From the NCBI RefSeq assembly GCF_024506435.1, contig NZ_JANIET010000002.1:62001-126000 (forward strand): 64,000 bases of DNA, in the 5' to 3' direction. Source of the stretch: Pantoea trifolii (GTDB lineage Bacteria > Pseudomonadota > Gammaproteobacteria > Enterobacterales > Enterobacteriaceae). Below are positions 18,067-27,375 of this stretch, one piece after another (position 1 is the stretch's first letter; each line of letters begins with the position of its first letter). The position numbers and the translations under genes are program-made. The notes under the pieces were generated by a model. That model made no database searches and had not been told where the DNA came from. It was given only the letters and a program-made list of their open reading frames with translations.

Positions 18067-19343
18067 TAGGTCGCCTCCGCCAGCACAACTTGCTGCTGGC
18101 ACAGCGCCTGCTCGACGATGTCAGCCGCGCGCTGGCAACCGCCTGCACGCTGCAGTTGTGCCTGTATCGCTGACATCCGTAGCGCGTAACGATCGTCGGT
18201 CAGTAGCTGTTGCAGATGTTGCTCCAGTTGATGAACGCGGCTGAAGCGCGATGCGCGCCTACCGACGCCATGCCACTCAATGCGCGCCGCCACGCCGGGC
18301 TGATCAAAAGCAATCGGCAGCGCCAGCATCGGTGTGCCGCATTCCAGTGCTTCCAACGCGCTGTTTAATCCGGCATGGGTGATAAACAGTTGGGCGTGCT
18401 GTAGGGCGGCGCGTTGATCGACAAAATCCGTCACCCACGCCGCACCAGCGAGCTCCAGCTGGTGCGCCTGTTCGGTGTTCAATCCTCCGCAATGGGCGAT
18501 CACCAGCGAAAGTTGCTGGCGGCGGCACGCCTGTGCCAGATGCAAAAACAGGCGGAAGCGATGGCCTTGCAGCGTACCCAGCGAGGCGTAAACCACCGGC
18601 TGGCGCAGCGCCGGCCAGGGCGCATTGAGCGGCGCTGCCGCAACCGGCGCGCGCAGTTGTCCGACGGCGTGATAGCAGGCCGGCAGTTGCTGACGCGGAA
18701 AATCAAAGGCCGGCACCATCTGGCTGATTTGTGCCAGTGGCGACAGGCACTGATGTAATCCGCGCCGCGCCGTCAAATTAAACGCCCGCGCATGTTTGAG
18801 GATCACCTCGCCGTGACGACGCATAATGCGATCATACATATCGCTGCTGGCCTGAAAACGTTTTAGCGCTTTTTCATCCTGAGCAAAACGGAAGGGCATC
18901 ACCGCCAGCGGAATCCCGGCTTCACGATTGACCGGCAAGGCGCAGGCCACCGAAACAAAGGGCAGATGCAGTGCTTCAGCGACCAATCCGCCCGCCGCTT
19001 CCATCTCATCGGCGATCACGCCATCAATCTTCAACGCTTTCAGTACCGCAGGCAGTTCGCGGCACAGCATATCGGTGCAGGACGCCAGATCGTTGATCAC
19101 ACGAAACAGCGACAGGCCACCCGGCGAAGCCAGCCGATGCAACACGGGCGCCAGCGAACCAGCAAGATGCGTCTGCTGACCGACGGCAACAAAATCGATG
19201 CGTTCGTCGCTGAGCAAGGTGCGTGCGTCGGCTTGCTGGATGAACGTGATGCGATGGCCACGCGCCAGCAGCGTTTGTGCTAACGCCTGCAACGCGTGAA
19301 AGTGGCTGTAAAGCGGCGGCGCGATCACCGCAAAGTGGCCCAC
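18066..19343 (-). CDS. crtX: Zeaxanthin glucosyltransferase CrtX
   Basis: A 425-residue family-1 glycosyltransferase that adds glucose from UDP-glucose to zeaxanthin hydroxyls. N-terminus (GHFAVIAPPLYSHFHALQALAQ) and nucleotide-sugar region (QLFITHAGLNSALEALECG, PMLALPIAFDQPGVAARIE) match CrtX. The start codon is GTG at 19343 with no clear ribosome site. It is 14 bases downstream of crtE and one base overlaps crtY. Confidence 0.95.
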   Translation of the reverse strand: MGHFAVIAPPLYSHFHALQALAQTLLARGHRITFIQQADARTLLSDERIDFVAVGQQTHLAGSLAPVLHRLASPGGLSLFRVINDLASCTDMLCRELPAVLKALKIDGVIADEMEAAGGLVAEALHLPFVSVACALPVNREAGIPLAVMPFRFAQDEKALKRFQASSDMYDRIMRRHGEVILKHARAFNLTARRGLHQCLSPLAQISQMVPAFDFPRQQLPACYHAVGQLRAPVAAAPLNAPWPALRQPVVYASLGTLQGHRFRLFLHLAQACRRQQLSLVIAHCGGLNTEQAHQLELAGAAWVTDFVDQRAALQHAQLFITHAGLNSALEALECGTPMLALPIAFDQPGVAARIEWHGVGRRASRFSRVHQLEQHLQQLLTDDRYALRMSAIQAQLQRAGGCQRAADIVEQALCQQQVVLAEAT

Positions 19344-19357
19344 CGGCTGAGACGCGC

Positions 19358-20263
19358 TCAGTTGAACATCGCTAGCTGTTGATTAAACAGCGCGTGCATA
19401 TATTGGCGCGTGGCGATGCCGCGATGGCAAGCGCAGGCAAGGTGTGCATCGGCGCTGCGCAGGTGATCGCGCAGGCGACGTTCCGCGCCGTCAGCACCGA
19501 GCATCTGTACCAGCGTGGATTTGCCCTGATCCTGATGCACATCTTTACCGGTGTGTTTGCAACCGTCGGCGAGGTCGTCGAGCAGCTGAAACGCCTGGCC
19601 CAGATCCTGGGCGAAGAAGCTAAGACGTTGCCGCACCTGCGGTGAAGCATCAGCGGCTATCGCTGCCATTTGCAGCGTGGCGCGAAACAGCACGCTGGTT
19701 TTCAGTTCGTTGGTCAGGGCGATCGCTTCTGGACTGCGGCTTTGCGCACCGTCATGCAGATCCTGGAACTGACCTTGTACCAAGCCCTGCAGGCCGACGG
19801 CCGCAGAGAGTTCGGCAATCGCTTCAGACTTTTGCATGGCAGGCAAACCGGGTGCAATAGCAATCACTTCAAATGCACGGCTCAGCAGTGCGATGGCGGC
19901 GAGAATCGCCACGTTTTCACCAAACTCGCGGTGTACGGTAGGGCGACCACGACGCATCTGCGCGTTATCCATCGAGGGAATGTCATCCAGAATCAGCGAT
20001 GCCGCATGCACCATTTCCACTGCACAGGCGAGATCGAGAACGCCATTTTGCGTCAGCTCGCAACCCATATCGCGCGCTGCCAGCAGCAGTAATAAAGGAC
20101 GGATGCGCTTACCCTCCGCTAGCGTTCCGGCACGCATTGCGGCACGCACGCGATCGCTTTGCTGTCCCGCAGGCAGTAAATGTTCAAGATGCGCCTGTAA
20201 AATGTGCTGCAGCTGAAGGAGTTCGCTTGTCTGATGTGCTGTGGTGTCGACATGGGTGGTCAT
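19358..20263 (-). CDS. crtE: Geranylgeranyl diphosphate synthase CrtE
   Basis: A 301-residue prenyltransferase. First Asp-rich motif LILDDIPSMDNAQMRRGRPT near residue 90, second FQLLDDLADGCKHTGKDVHQ near residue 230. It is the first gene of the leftward crt operon and supplies GGPP to CrtB. No idi gene follows it, unlike P. agglomerans-type clusters, so the layout matches the P. ananatis/P. stewartii type. Confidence 0.96.
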   Translation of the reverse strand: MTTHVDTTAHQTSELLQLQHILQAHLEHLLPAGQQSDRVRAAMRAGTLAEGKRIRPLLLLLAARDMGCELTQNGVLDLACAVEMVHAASLILDDIPSMDNAQMRRGRPTVHREFGENVAILAAIALLSRAFEVIAIAPGLPAMQKSEAIAELSAAVGLQGLVQGQFQDLHDGAQSRSPEAIALTNELKTSVLFRATLQMAAIAADASPQVRQRLSFFAQDLGQAFQLLDDLADGCKHTGKDVHQDQGKSTLVQMLGADGAERRLRDHLRSADAHLACACHRGIATRQYMHALFNQQLAMFN

Positions 20264-20494
20264 AATGGCTATCCATGGTTGGTGAATTTCTTATGCTTTT
20301 TGATTAACCGTAGACTGCCTAAGGTGAGTTCGCCAGCGAGGGCCTTGACTTTGTAGCGTGCGCCTTCATGCGCAACAGGTAAACATCGTAATAATACTAT
20401 GCGTGATCTTATCAGCGAAAAAAGTAACAGCAACGCCGTAACATAAATAACTCCGTTAGGCTGGTGGAAATAAATACCGCTAATGGACAATAAA

Positions 20495-21436
20495 ATGACG
20501 AATACCAAACCTGCCGTACTGATTATTCAGCCGGTCATGCCTCAGTTAGATGAAAAGCTCACGCGACATTTCCACTGTCATCGCTTATATGAGCAGCAAG
20601 ACGCGACGCAATTTATTCAGCAGCATGATAAAGCGATAAAAGCCATTGTTACGCGTGGCGATGTCGGGGTTGAAACTGCACTGCTGGAACAATTACCCGA
20701 GTGTAAAGCGATTGCCGTATTCGGCGTCGGCACCGATCGTATCGACCTTCAATACGCTGCCGCACACGATATTCAGGTCAGCATCACCCGCGATATTCTG
20801 ACCGATGATGTCGCTGATTTGGCGCTAACGTTAACGCTGGCGTTCTCGCGTAATTTGGTGGCTTACCATCAGTTTGCAAAATCCGGTGCATGGGAAAATA
20901 ACGGCGTTGAGCTCTCCAGTCGCGCCAGCGGAAAAAGAATCGGTATCGCCGGGTTGGGCGCGATTGGCTTAGCGATTGCGCGCCGTGCCGAAGCGTTTGG
21001 CATGGAGGTGGCGTATACAGCGCGTTCGGCGAAAAACGTCAGCTATAAGCGCTGCGACACCATTGAGCAACTGGCTGCTTTCAGTGATTTTCTGGTGCTG
21101 GCCCTGCCGGGCAGCAAAGAGAATTTCCAGTTGGTCAACGCTAAGGTGCTGGCGGCGCTCGGCAAAGACGGTGTAGTGATCAACATCGCGCGTGGCACGG
21201 TGATCCATGAACCCGATCTGATAGCGGCATTGCAACAGGGAACCATTAAAGGTGCCGCGCTGGATGTTTATCCGGATGAACCGAAAATTCATCCCGCGCT
21301 ACGTGAACTGGATAATGTGCTGTTAACGCCGCATATTGCCAGTGCAACTCATGAAACGCGCGCGCAAATGACCAATAATGTGTTGGAGAATTTGCTGGCC
21401 TATTTCGCCGATGGGAAGATTCTGACATCGGTATAA
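20495..21436 (+). CDS. D-isomer-specific 2-hydroxyacid dehydrogenase
   Basis: About 313 residues from ATG at 20495, with an alternative ATG at 20483. The NAD(P) loop GIAGLGAIGLAIARRAEAFG lies near residue 145. Catalytic Arg is in INIARGTVIHEPDL, Glu in LDVYPDEPKIHP and His in LLTPHIASATHETRAQM. The family includes glyoxylate/hydroxypyruvate and other D-2-hydroxyacid reductases. It is the first gene of a rightward pair. Substrate not determinable. Confidence 0.88.
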   Translation: MTNTKPAVLIIQPVMPQLDEKLTRHFHCHRLYEQQDATQFIQQHDKAIKAIVTRGDVGVETALLEQLPECKAIAVFGVGTDRIDLQYAAAHDIQVSITRDILTDDVADLALTLTLAFSRNLVAYHQFAKSGAWENNGVELSSRASGKRIGIAGLGAIGLAIARRAEAFGMEVAYTARSAKNVSYKRCDTIEQLAAFSDFLVLALPGSKENFQLVNAKVLAALGKDGVVINIARGTVIHEPDLIAALQQGTIKGAALDVYPDEPKIHPALRELDNVLLTPHIASATHETRAQMTNNVLENLLAYFADGKILTSV

Positions 21437-21554
21437 TTTAAGTGTCCGGATTAAGATGAAATTCTTATATCCAGATAAATTATCCCTGTTTAGTCATAGC
21501 AATTTTCACTCAGCCAGGCTGTTATAATAGCGGCACTTAATTCAGGAGCCCATT

Positions 21555-22736
21555 ATGACAGCACAGAAAATTGCCATTATTGGCGGCGGCGTTATCGGAT
21601 TAGCGGTGGCGCGCGCCTTAGCGTTGCAGGGCGTTGAAGTCACCGTTTTCGAACAACAACACCTTGGTGCAGGCACCAGCAGCACCACGTTTGCCTGGGT
21701 GAACTCCAACGGTAAACAGCCGCAAAGTTATCACCTGCTTAATGTGCTCTCGATGGAAGAGCATCTCAAACTGCAGCACGCGCAGCCGAACGGGTTGCGC
21801 TGGCTGGAAACCGGCGGAACCTGGGAATGGGCCGCCGAGGGTGATGCGCAGCAACGTTTGCTGCAGCGTGCGACGTCGCTGCAATCGGCAGGTTATGCGG
21901 CGCGTGAAGCGTCGCCCGCAGATGTGCTGCGCGATATCCCGGAGCTGCGGGCGCAGGCCATTAGCGGCAGCGTATGGCACTTCCCGACAGAATCGGTGCT
22001 GCATCCTGCGCTCTATCTGGCGCGCTTGTGGTCCGAAGCGAAAGCGCACGGCGCGCTGCTGTATCAGCATCAACGCATCAACAGCATCAGCGAAAGTGCC
22101 GATCGCGTTACGCTGGATCTGGAAAACGGCGAGCAGTGGCAGGGCGATCGTATCGTGTTAGCCACCGGACGCTGGGCCAATCAGTTGCTCAATTCACTCG
22201 AACTCAATCTGGCGTTGCTGGATACCAGCAAACCGAATGCGGTGGCCTGCAGTTTTCTGGTGCACACCGCGCCGCAGCCGCTGTCGCTCAGTGCCAATCT
22301 CATCTCTCCGCAACTCAACGTGCGCCCGGACGGCGGCGGACGTTTGCTGCTACAAGCGTTAGAGCTGGATCACCTGGCCGATTCTGCTGCGCCCCCATCG
22401 ATCACCAGCGATATCGCCGCGCAGTTCCGCGCGCGTTATCATGCGCTGTTTGCGGATGCGGGCGAGTTGCACATTGAACAAATCGTCGTAGGCCAACGTG
22501 CCCGACCTGCCGATGGTTTACCGGCAATCGGTTATGTCACAGCGCACCAGCGCGTGTATGTGGCGGTGACGCACAGCGGCATTACGCTTTCGCCATTGAT
22601 AGGCAAGCTGGTGGCTGAAGAGCTCGTTAGCGATGTAGCAAGTGACCTGCTTAGCGATTTCCGCCCGCAACGGTTGATGGGTAAAAGCGTGGAAGAGTTT
22701 GCGCCGATAAAGCGTAATTTCCCGGCGGCGCAATAA
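21555..22736 (+). CDS. FAD-dependent oxidoreductase, D-amino acid dehydrogenase-like (DAO family)
   Basis: A 393-residue flavoenzyme with KIAIIGGGVIGLAVARALAL at residues 5-24 for FAD and a C-terminal VVGQRARPADGLPAIGYV plus HSGITLSPLIGKLVAEEL typical of DadA-like oxidases. It has a good AGGAG ribosome site. It follows the hydroxyacid dehydrogenase by 118 bases in the same direction. It probably oxidises a D-amino acid or imino acid, but substrate is inferred only by family. Confidence 0.85.
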   Translation: MTAQKIAIIGGGVIGLAVARALALQGVEVTVFEQQHLGAGTSSTTFAWVNSNGKQPQSYHLLNVLSMEEHLKLQHAQPNGLRWLETGGTWEWAAEGDAQQRLLQRATSLQSAGYAAREASPADVLRDIPELRAQAISGSVWHFPTESVLHPALYLARLWSEAKAHGALLYQHQRINSISESADRVTLDLENGEQWQGDRIVLATGRWANQLLNSLELNLALLDTSKPNAVACSFLVHTAPQPLSLSANLISPQLNVRPDGGGRLLLQALELDHLADSAAPPSITSDIAAQFRARYHALFADAGELHIEQIVVGQRARPADGLPAIGYVTAHQRVYVAVTHSGITLSPLIGKLVAEELVSDVASDLLSDFRPQRLMGKSVEEFAPIKRNFPAAQ

Positions 22737-22754
22737 CGCAATGAGACACGGTTT

Positions 22755-24107
22755 TTACAGGTCTCTTTCATAATCGATGGTCTCTTTCACTGCCGCCACG
22801 GCAAGCCGCAGTTTATCCTTGCTAACCGATCCCAATGCAAGACGAATGGCATGCGGCACATTGATTGAGGTGCTGAAGGGCTCAGCTGAAGCTACCGAGA
22901 TTTGCTGCTGCATTAAACGCTGTACCACGCGTTCAGCCCTGACTTCGCACGGCAACGGTAGCCAGAGAAAATAAGAGTTGGGATGGCTGATAAAATCTTC
23001 GGGCGCAAGAATCTGGCGGGCGATCGACTGGCGCTCACGGGCATCCCGTCTTTTCAGTGTTTCCAGGCGTTTGATCGTCCCATCCTTAATCCAGCCACAC
23101 ACTAACGAGACCATCAGAGAAGGGGTATTCCACGTAGTAGCACGAATAGCCCGCTCAAGCGCTGCACGCATGCCAGCGGGGCAGACGACGGCGCCGACGC
23201 GCAATCCGGTGGCGATATTTTTCGCAAAACCGGTCACATAAAGGGTTCTTTCAGGGGCATAAAAAGCCATCGGCGGCGGCGGACGAGGCACCAGATAAGC
23301 ATAGGCGGCATCCTCAATCACCAGAAGATCAAACGTTCGGGCAATCAGGGCGAGCTCTCTGCGTTGCGCAGCACTCAGTACCCAGCCAAGCGGGTTATGC
23401 AATGTAGGCATGGTATAAATCGCACGCACGCGCCTGCGCTGACAAATCTGTTTTAATGCATTGAAATCAGGACCGTCGGGTCCAGCAGGTATGGCGGCAA
23501 GTTCAAGATGATAAAGCGCAGCCAGCGCCTTAAAGCCGGGATAAATCAACGCGTCTACCGCCACAACATCGCCGGGTTTCAGCAATCCCATCACCGCGAT
23601 GGTAAGGCCGTGCTGTGCGCCATTGACAATCAGAACGTCATCAGCCGAAGGCGTGATCCCAGTTGAGCTAAGCCATGATGCAATGGTATGCCGGTCGCTC
23701 TCTTTCCCGGCATGCGGCTGATAACGCAGCAGCGATTCAATATCCCCTACATTGGAGAGATTGCGCAGGGCATCGCGCAGGCGATCGGCCTGATCGGGCA
23801 ATGCGGGATAATTGAAATTGAGGTCCACCACATCGGTTGCGACCACATGCTGATCGACACCGAGACCCAGAGGCAAAGAAATTTCCCGGACAAAAGTCCC
23901 GCGTCCGGTTTCACCGCTGACCAGCCCGATTGCCTCAAGTTCAGCGTAGACACGTGTAGCGGTTGCTAGTGAGATCCGTCTTTCCGCCGCCAGCGCGCGA
24001 TGGGTTGGCAGGCGTGTGCCTGCCGACAATTCTCCGCTGCGTATAGCCGCTGCATATTCGTCAACCACATCCTTATAACGTGCTTTCACCGAATGTATCC
24101 ATGACAA
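22755..24107 (-). CDS. MocR/PdxR-family regulator (GntR helix-turn-helix fused to aminotransferase domain)
   Basis: A 450-residue fusion protein. Winged helix at about residues 10-75 (KDVVDEYAAAIRSGELSAG, HRALAAERRISLATATRVYAEL), then a class-I aminotransferase-like domain with the PLP lysine in VTGFAKNIATGLRVG. The start is TTG at 24107 or GTG at 24089. It is divergent from an EamA exporter, its probable target. Confidence 0.88.
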   Translation of the reverse strand: MSWIHSVKARYKDVVDEYAAAIRSGELSAGTRLPTHRALAAERRISLATATRVYAELEAIGLVSGETGRGTFVREISLPLGLGVDQHVVATDVVDLNFNYPALPDQADRLRDALRNLSNVGDIESLLRYQPHAGKESDRHTIASWLSSTGITPSADDVLIVNGAQHGLTIAVMGLLKPGDVVAVDALIYPGFKALAALYHLELAAIPAGPDGPDFNALKQICQRRRVRAIYTMPTLHNPLGWVLSAAQRRELALIARTFDLLVIEDAAYAYLVPRPPPPMAFYAPERTLYVTGFAKNIATGLRVGAVVCPAGMRAALERAIRATTWNTPSLMVSLVCGWIKDGTIKRLETLKRRDARERQSIARQILAPEDFISHPNSYFLWLPLPCEVRAERVVQRLMQQQISVASAEPFSTSINVPHAIRLALGSVSKDKLRLAVAAVKETIDYERDL

Positions 24108-24202
24108 TATTTTGATTGTTCTGGATCATGGCGTTTATCCTCCGTAGCGTCAATTCATGAAGGAAATAGTCACCTTCACTCAGCTACTGAAAGAGGTTTA
24201 AC

Positions 24203-25084
24203 GTGGTGATACAAAAGACGCGTCCTGAGTCAATGTCAGGCTGGCTGAACGGCCTGGCGGGCATGATTATTTTCAGTGGATCGCTGCCGGCAACGCGTAT
24301 TGCCGTTCAGGACATCGACCCGTTTTTTCTGACTTTCATCCGCGCATCGATAGCGGGTGTGCTGGCGCTCATGTTGATCTGCTTGTTTAAGGTCAAAAGA
24401 CCTGATCCAAGCCAACTATTCTCGCTCTTCATCGTCGCTATGGGCGTGGTGATTGGTTTTCCGTTGCTGACCGCCATGGCATTGCAGCACGTAACTTCGT
24501 CACATTCGATCGTTTTCCTCGGGTTGCTTCCGCTAGCAACCGCCGTCTTTGGCGTCATTCGTGGTGGTGAACGTCCGCGACGCGCTTTCTGGCTCTTTTC
24601 CCTCTGCGGCAGTTTGCTGGTTGTGGGCTTTGCGCTTTCTCATCTCGCTGCCGTATCACTTAAAGGCGATCTGCTGATGCTCGCGTCAGTGATCGTCTGC
24701 GGCCTGGGCTATGCCGAAGGGGCAAAACTTTCGCGTGAGCTGGGAGGCTGGCAAGTTATTAGTTGGGCGCTGATTATTTCACTGCCTTTCATGTTGATCG
24801 CGTCATATTTTACCGTACCTGAATCCCTAAGCCACATCAGCACTTCAGCCTGGCTTGCGCTGGGTTATGTCTCGCTTTTCAGCATGCTGATTGGTTTTAT
24901 TTTCTGGTACAAAGGGCTCGCTATCGGTGGAATTGCCGCTGTCGGGCAACTGCAGTTGCTCCAGCCATTTTTTGGACTGGGTCTGTCGGCTTCGTTGCTG
25001 CACGAGAGCGTCAGCCCGCTGATGATAGCTGTCACGCTTGGCGTCATTCTCTGCGTCATCGGTTCGCGAAAATGTGTGCGTTAA
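24203..25084 (+). CDS. EamA-family drug/metabolite transporter
   Basis: A 293-residue protein with about ten membrane segments arranged as two EamA repeats. Start is GTG at 24203 with AAAGAGG 6 bases upstream. It is divergent from the MocR regulator, so expression probably responds to a PLP-linked metabolite or amino acid. Substrate unknown; export of an amino acid-like compound is plausible. Confidence 0.85.
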   Translation: MVIQKTRPESMSGWLNGLAGMIIFSGSLPATRIAVQDIDPFFLTFIRASIAGVLALMLICLFKVKRPDPSQLFSLFIVAMGVVIGFPLLTAMALQHVTSSHSIVFLGLLPLATAVFGVIRGGERPRRAFWLFSLCGSLLVVGFALSHLAAVSLKGDLLMLASVIVCGLGYAEGAKLSRELGGWQVISWALIISLPFMLIASYFTVPESLSHISTSAWLALGYVSLFSMLIGFIFWYKGLAIGGIAAVGQLQLLQPFFGLGLSASLLHESVSPLMIAVTLGVILCVIGSRKCVR

Positions 25085-25098
25085 TCTTCATGCATGTT

Positions 25099-25116
25099 GG
25101 CCGCCCGCAGGCGGCC
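25099..25116. terminator. Hairpin between convergent EamA and OtsA-like genes
   Basis: GGCCGCC (25099-25105) pairs with GGCGGCC (25110-25116) around a 4-base loop. No T-run follows, so it may be a weak bidirectional terminator. Confidence 0.5.
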
Positions 25117-25130
25117 TCATCCATTTTGGA

Positions 25131-26558
25131 TTAATAACGCAGTCGCCCGCTAAAACCATTGGAAATCAGCGCACCCGACTTAAGTGTTAAATCGAAATCC
25201 TGTTCTCGCGGCTGCAGCGCGTTAATGAAGCTTTCAGCCCATTTGTGGCAATCATGCAGATGCAGGTTTTTTAGCAGGCTGGCATGACGTTCGCGACGCA
25301 CCGAAAGCGGCATGATGAGCGCGGTGTGAATGGCATCGGCGATAGCATCGGGATCGTAAGGATTCACCAATAGCGCGCCCTGCATCTGTTCAGCGGCGCC
25401 AGCAAACTGCGACAGAATCAGCACGCCGGGATTGGCATGATCCTGCACGGCGACATAGGTTTTCGCCATCAAACTCATCCCGGCTATTAGCGGTGTGACC
25501 AGCGCCACGCGTGCCGCACGATAAAATCCGCACAGCTCTTCACGCGAATAGTGATTGCTCAAATAACTCACCGGATACCAGTTCAGCTCGCCATGCACGC
25601 CGTTCATTTCGCCGCAGCGGGTTTCTAGATCACGCGACAATGCTTTGATGCGATGGCTGTAACCTGACGCCGTTGAAGCCAGCTGCACCAACGAAAACTT
25701 GTGGTGATACTCCTCGTGTTGACGCAGCAAAACTTCTATCGCGCTGATGCGGTAGGGCGTGCCGGTGCTGTCGTCAAAATGCCCGCCGCTGAGGATAAGA
25801 TTCTCCGGTAAGGTGTCGCGACATTGCTGTTCCATAAACTGGCAGCTGTTACTTTCCGCCAGCGCGCTGGTTTCGGCGGTATCAATGCCCACCGGGAATA
25901 CGCCGACGCGAATCTGGCGGCCATGAATGCGCAGCGTGTAAGGCGTTTGGCGTTCGCAACGGAATCGGGATTCAACCCAGGCGGTGAAATTGTTCATGTC
26001 GTGGGTGGTCTGGAAGCCAATCAGATCGGCGCACAATAAGGAATCAGCCAGATAGCGCCAGTTGGGCACTGATTCAAAGGATTGTCCCGCCGGGAAAGGT
26101 TGATGGAAAAAGAAACCAATGCGATTTATCAGGCCGACATCGCGCAGCATTTTAATGCCAGGGATCAGGTGATAATCCTGCAACCAAATATCATCATCAG
26201 GCATGGCATATTCACTAATGGCGCGCGTATAGGTTTCATTCATTTTCATATAACCGATTTGGCTACTGGTAGAAAAGCGCGCCATATCGGGACGCTGATG
26301 AAATACCGGCCATAATCCCTGATGGATATATTGATGATAACCTTCTTCATATTCTGATTTAGTTAAGCGGAATGTCAGCGTGTCGAATTGTTTACCACTA
26401 GTAAAATTTAGCTCCCGATGAGGTTCAGTGGTAAAAGACTCAAACTCGCCACTCCATTTCACCCACATGCCACCACGACGCGTCAATATACTTTCATAAA
26501 TACTTGAAAGCGTTGAGTAATTATTTTGATTGTGTGATACCAATATTAGGCCTGACAT
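25131..26558 (-). CDS. Trehalose-6-phosphate synthase (OtsA) paralogue lacking key catalytic residues
   Basis: A 475-residue GT20-family protein alignable with OtsA over its whole length (WVKWSGE, QGLWPVFHQRPD, WLQDYHLIPG, GFFFHQPFP, NPGVLILSQFAGAAEQMQGALLVNPYD). Compared with remembered E. coli OtsA, the donor phosphate site is lost: the RLDYSKG motif reads HFDDSTG (His260, Thr265), RDGMNLVAKEY reads IAGMSLMAKTY (Ala359, Ser362, Thr367), and the SNR loop at the N-terminus reads SHN. The acceptor-site Tyr, Trp, Asp and His equivalents (Tyr74/77 region, Trp83, Asp128, His152) remain. The frame is intact with no stop codons. No otsB is adjacent. It may be a regulatory or sugar-phosphate-binding pseudoenzyme. 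Confidence 0.85.
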   Translation of the reverse strand: MSGLILVSHNQNNYSTLSSIYESILTRRGGMWVKWSGEFESFTTEPHRELNFTSGKQFDTLTFRLTKSEYEEGYHQYIHQGLWPVFHQRPDMARFSTSSQIGYMKMNETYTRAISEYAMPDDDIWLQDYHLIPGIKMLRDVGLINRIGFFFHQPFPAGQSFESVPNWRYLADSLLCADLIGFQTTHDMNNFTAWVESRFRCERQTPYTLRIHGRQIRVGVFPVGIDTAETSALAESNSCQFMEQQCRDTLPENLILSGGHFDDSTGTPYRISAIEVLLRQHEEYHHKFSLVQLASTASGYSHRIKALSRDLETRCGEMNGVHGELNWYPVSYLSNHYSREELCGFYRAARVALVTPLIAGMSLMAKTYVAVQDHANPGVLILSQFAGAAEQMQGALLVNPYDPDAIADAIHTALIMPLSVRRERHASLLKNLHLHDCHKWAESFINALQPREQDFDLTLKSGALISNGFSGRLRY

Positions 26559-26763
26559 AGCATTAGCCTTTTGTCAGTGCGTTTACTATTTTTCAATTTT
26601 AGCTACTCCTGCGAATCCTTCAGGGCTGTCGATGAAACTAATCTAGCCGACCAACCCGTAAAAATGTCGTAAAAAAGGCGCTGGAAATTATAAAAATGTA
26701 ATAGATTTAATTTCGAGTTTGGGAAAAGGCTGTAGTCGATATCATAAGGGTCGGTGCGTTTTT

Positions 26764-26790
26764 CGTAGGGTGCGCATTTATACGCACCGG
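26764..26790. repeat. REP-like hairpin copy A
   Basis: CGTAGGG followed by GGTGCG/CGCACC arms around an 8-base loop. Shares the pattern GTAGGG(T)CGCCAT..ATGGCGACC or GGTGCGCAT..ATGCGCACC with copies at 27341, 34629 and 55926. Confidence 0.6.
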
Positions 26791-26845
26791 GACATTCGGC
26801 CTGTTAGAATGACCGCCGTTCAGAAGTGACTTGAAGAGGTTAGTT

Positions 26846-27337
26846 GTGTCGACGTTAGTATTTAGAGAAGCCAGGCTGGCCGATGTGGATCGTTGTTACG
26901 CGATTGAGATTGAGGCTTACGAAGGTGATGAAGCCGCCACGCGTGAAAAGATTGCTACCCGCATCACGCAGTATCCGCAGGGATTTTTATGTCTGGAAAC
27001 CGAGGGCAAGGTGATTGGCTTTATCAACGCCGGTTGCGCGTGGGATGTAGTGATGTCGGATGAAGCGTTCAAAGAGTTAATCGGCCACGATCCCGCAGCA
27101 CCCAACGCCGTCATTATGTCGGTGGTGCTTGATCCTGCTTATCAGGGCAAAGGTTATGCGTCGCTGCTGATGCGCCAGTTTATCGACCTGATGAAGAAAA
27201 TGGATAAGCGAACCATTCATCTGATGTGCAAAACCCAGCACGTTGAATTGTATAAAAAATGGGGCTATCAGTACGTCAAACCGTCCGAGTCAGACCACGG
27301 CGGCATGGCGTGGCATGAGATGCTGATGACGCTGTAA
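26846..27337 (+). CDS. GNAT-family N-acetyltransferase
   Basis: About 163 residues. The start is taken as GTG at 26846 because GAAGAGG lies 6 bases before it; an upstream TTG in frame would sit in the ribosome site. The acetyl-CoA loop is in VVLDPAYQGKGYASLLMRQF near residue 100, with the AANAT-like end LYKKWGYQYVKPSESDHGGMAWHEM. Acceptor unknown. It stands alone between hairpin repeats. Confidence 0.85.
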   Translation: MSTLVFREARLADVDRCYAIEIEAYEGDEAATREKIATRITQYPQGFLCLETEGKVIGFINAGCAWDVVMSDEAFKELIGHDPAAPNAVIMSVVLDPAYQGKGYASLLMRQFIDLMKKMDKRTIHLMCKTQHVELYKKWGYQYVKPSESDHGGMAWHEMLMTL

Positions 27338-27340
27338 TTC

Positions 27341-27367
27341 GTCGGGGCGCCATTCATGGCGGCCCGA
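27341..27367. repeat. REP-like hairpin copy B
   Basis: GTCGGGGCGCCATTCATGGC continuing to GGCCCGAA. A variant of the same interspersed hairpin, here between convergent genes where it may act as a terminator. Confidence 0.55.
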
Positions 27368-27375
27368 ATCTCACC

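Noticed and set aside
20269..20508. Leftward 79-codon frame upstream of crtE
   Set aside because: Lies in the crtE promoter region and overlaps the start of the hydroxyacid dehydrogenase gene; no family and no ribosome site.
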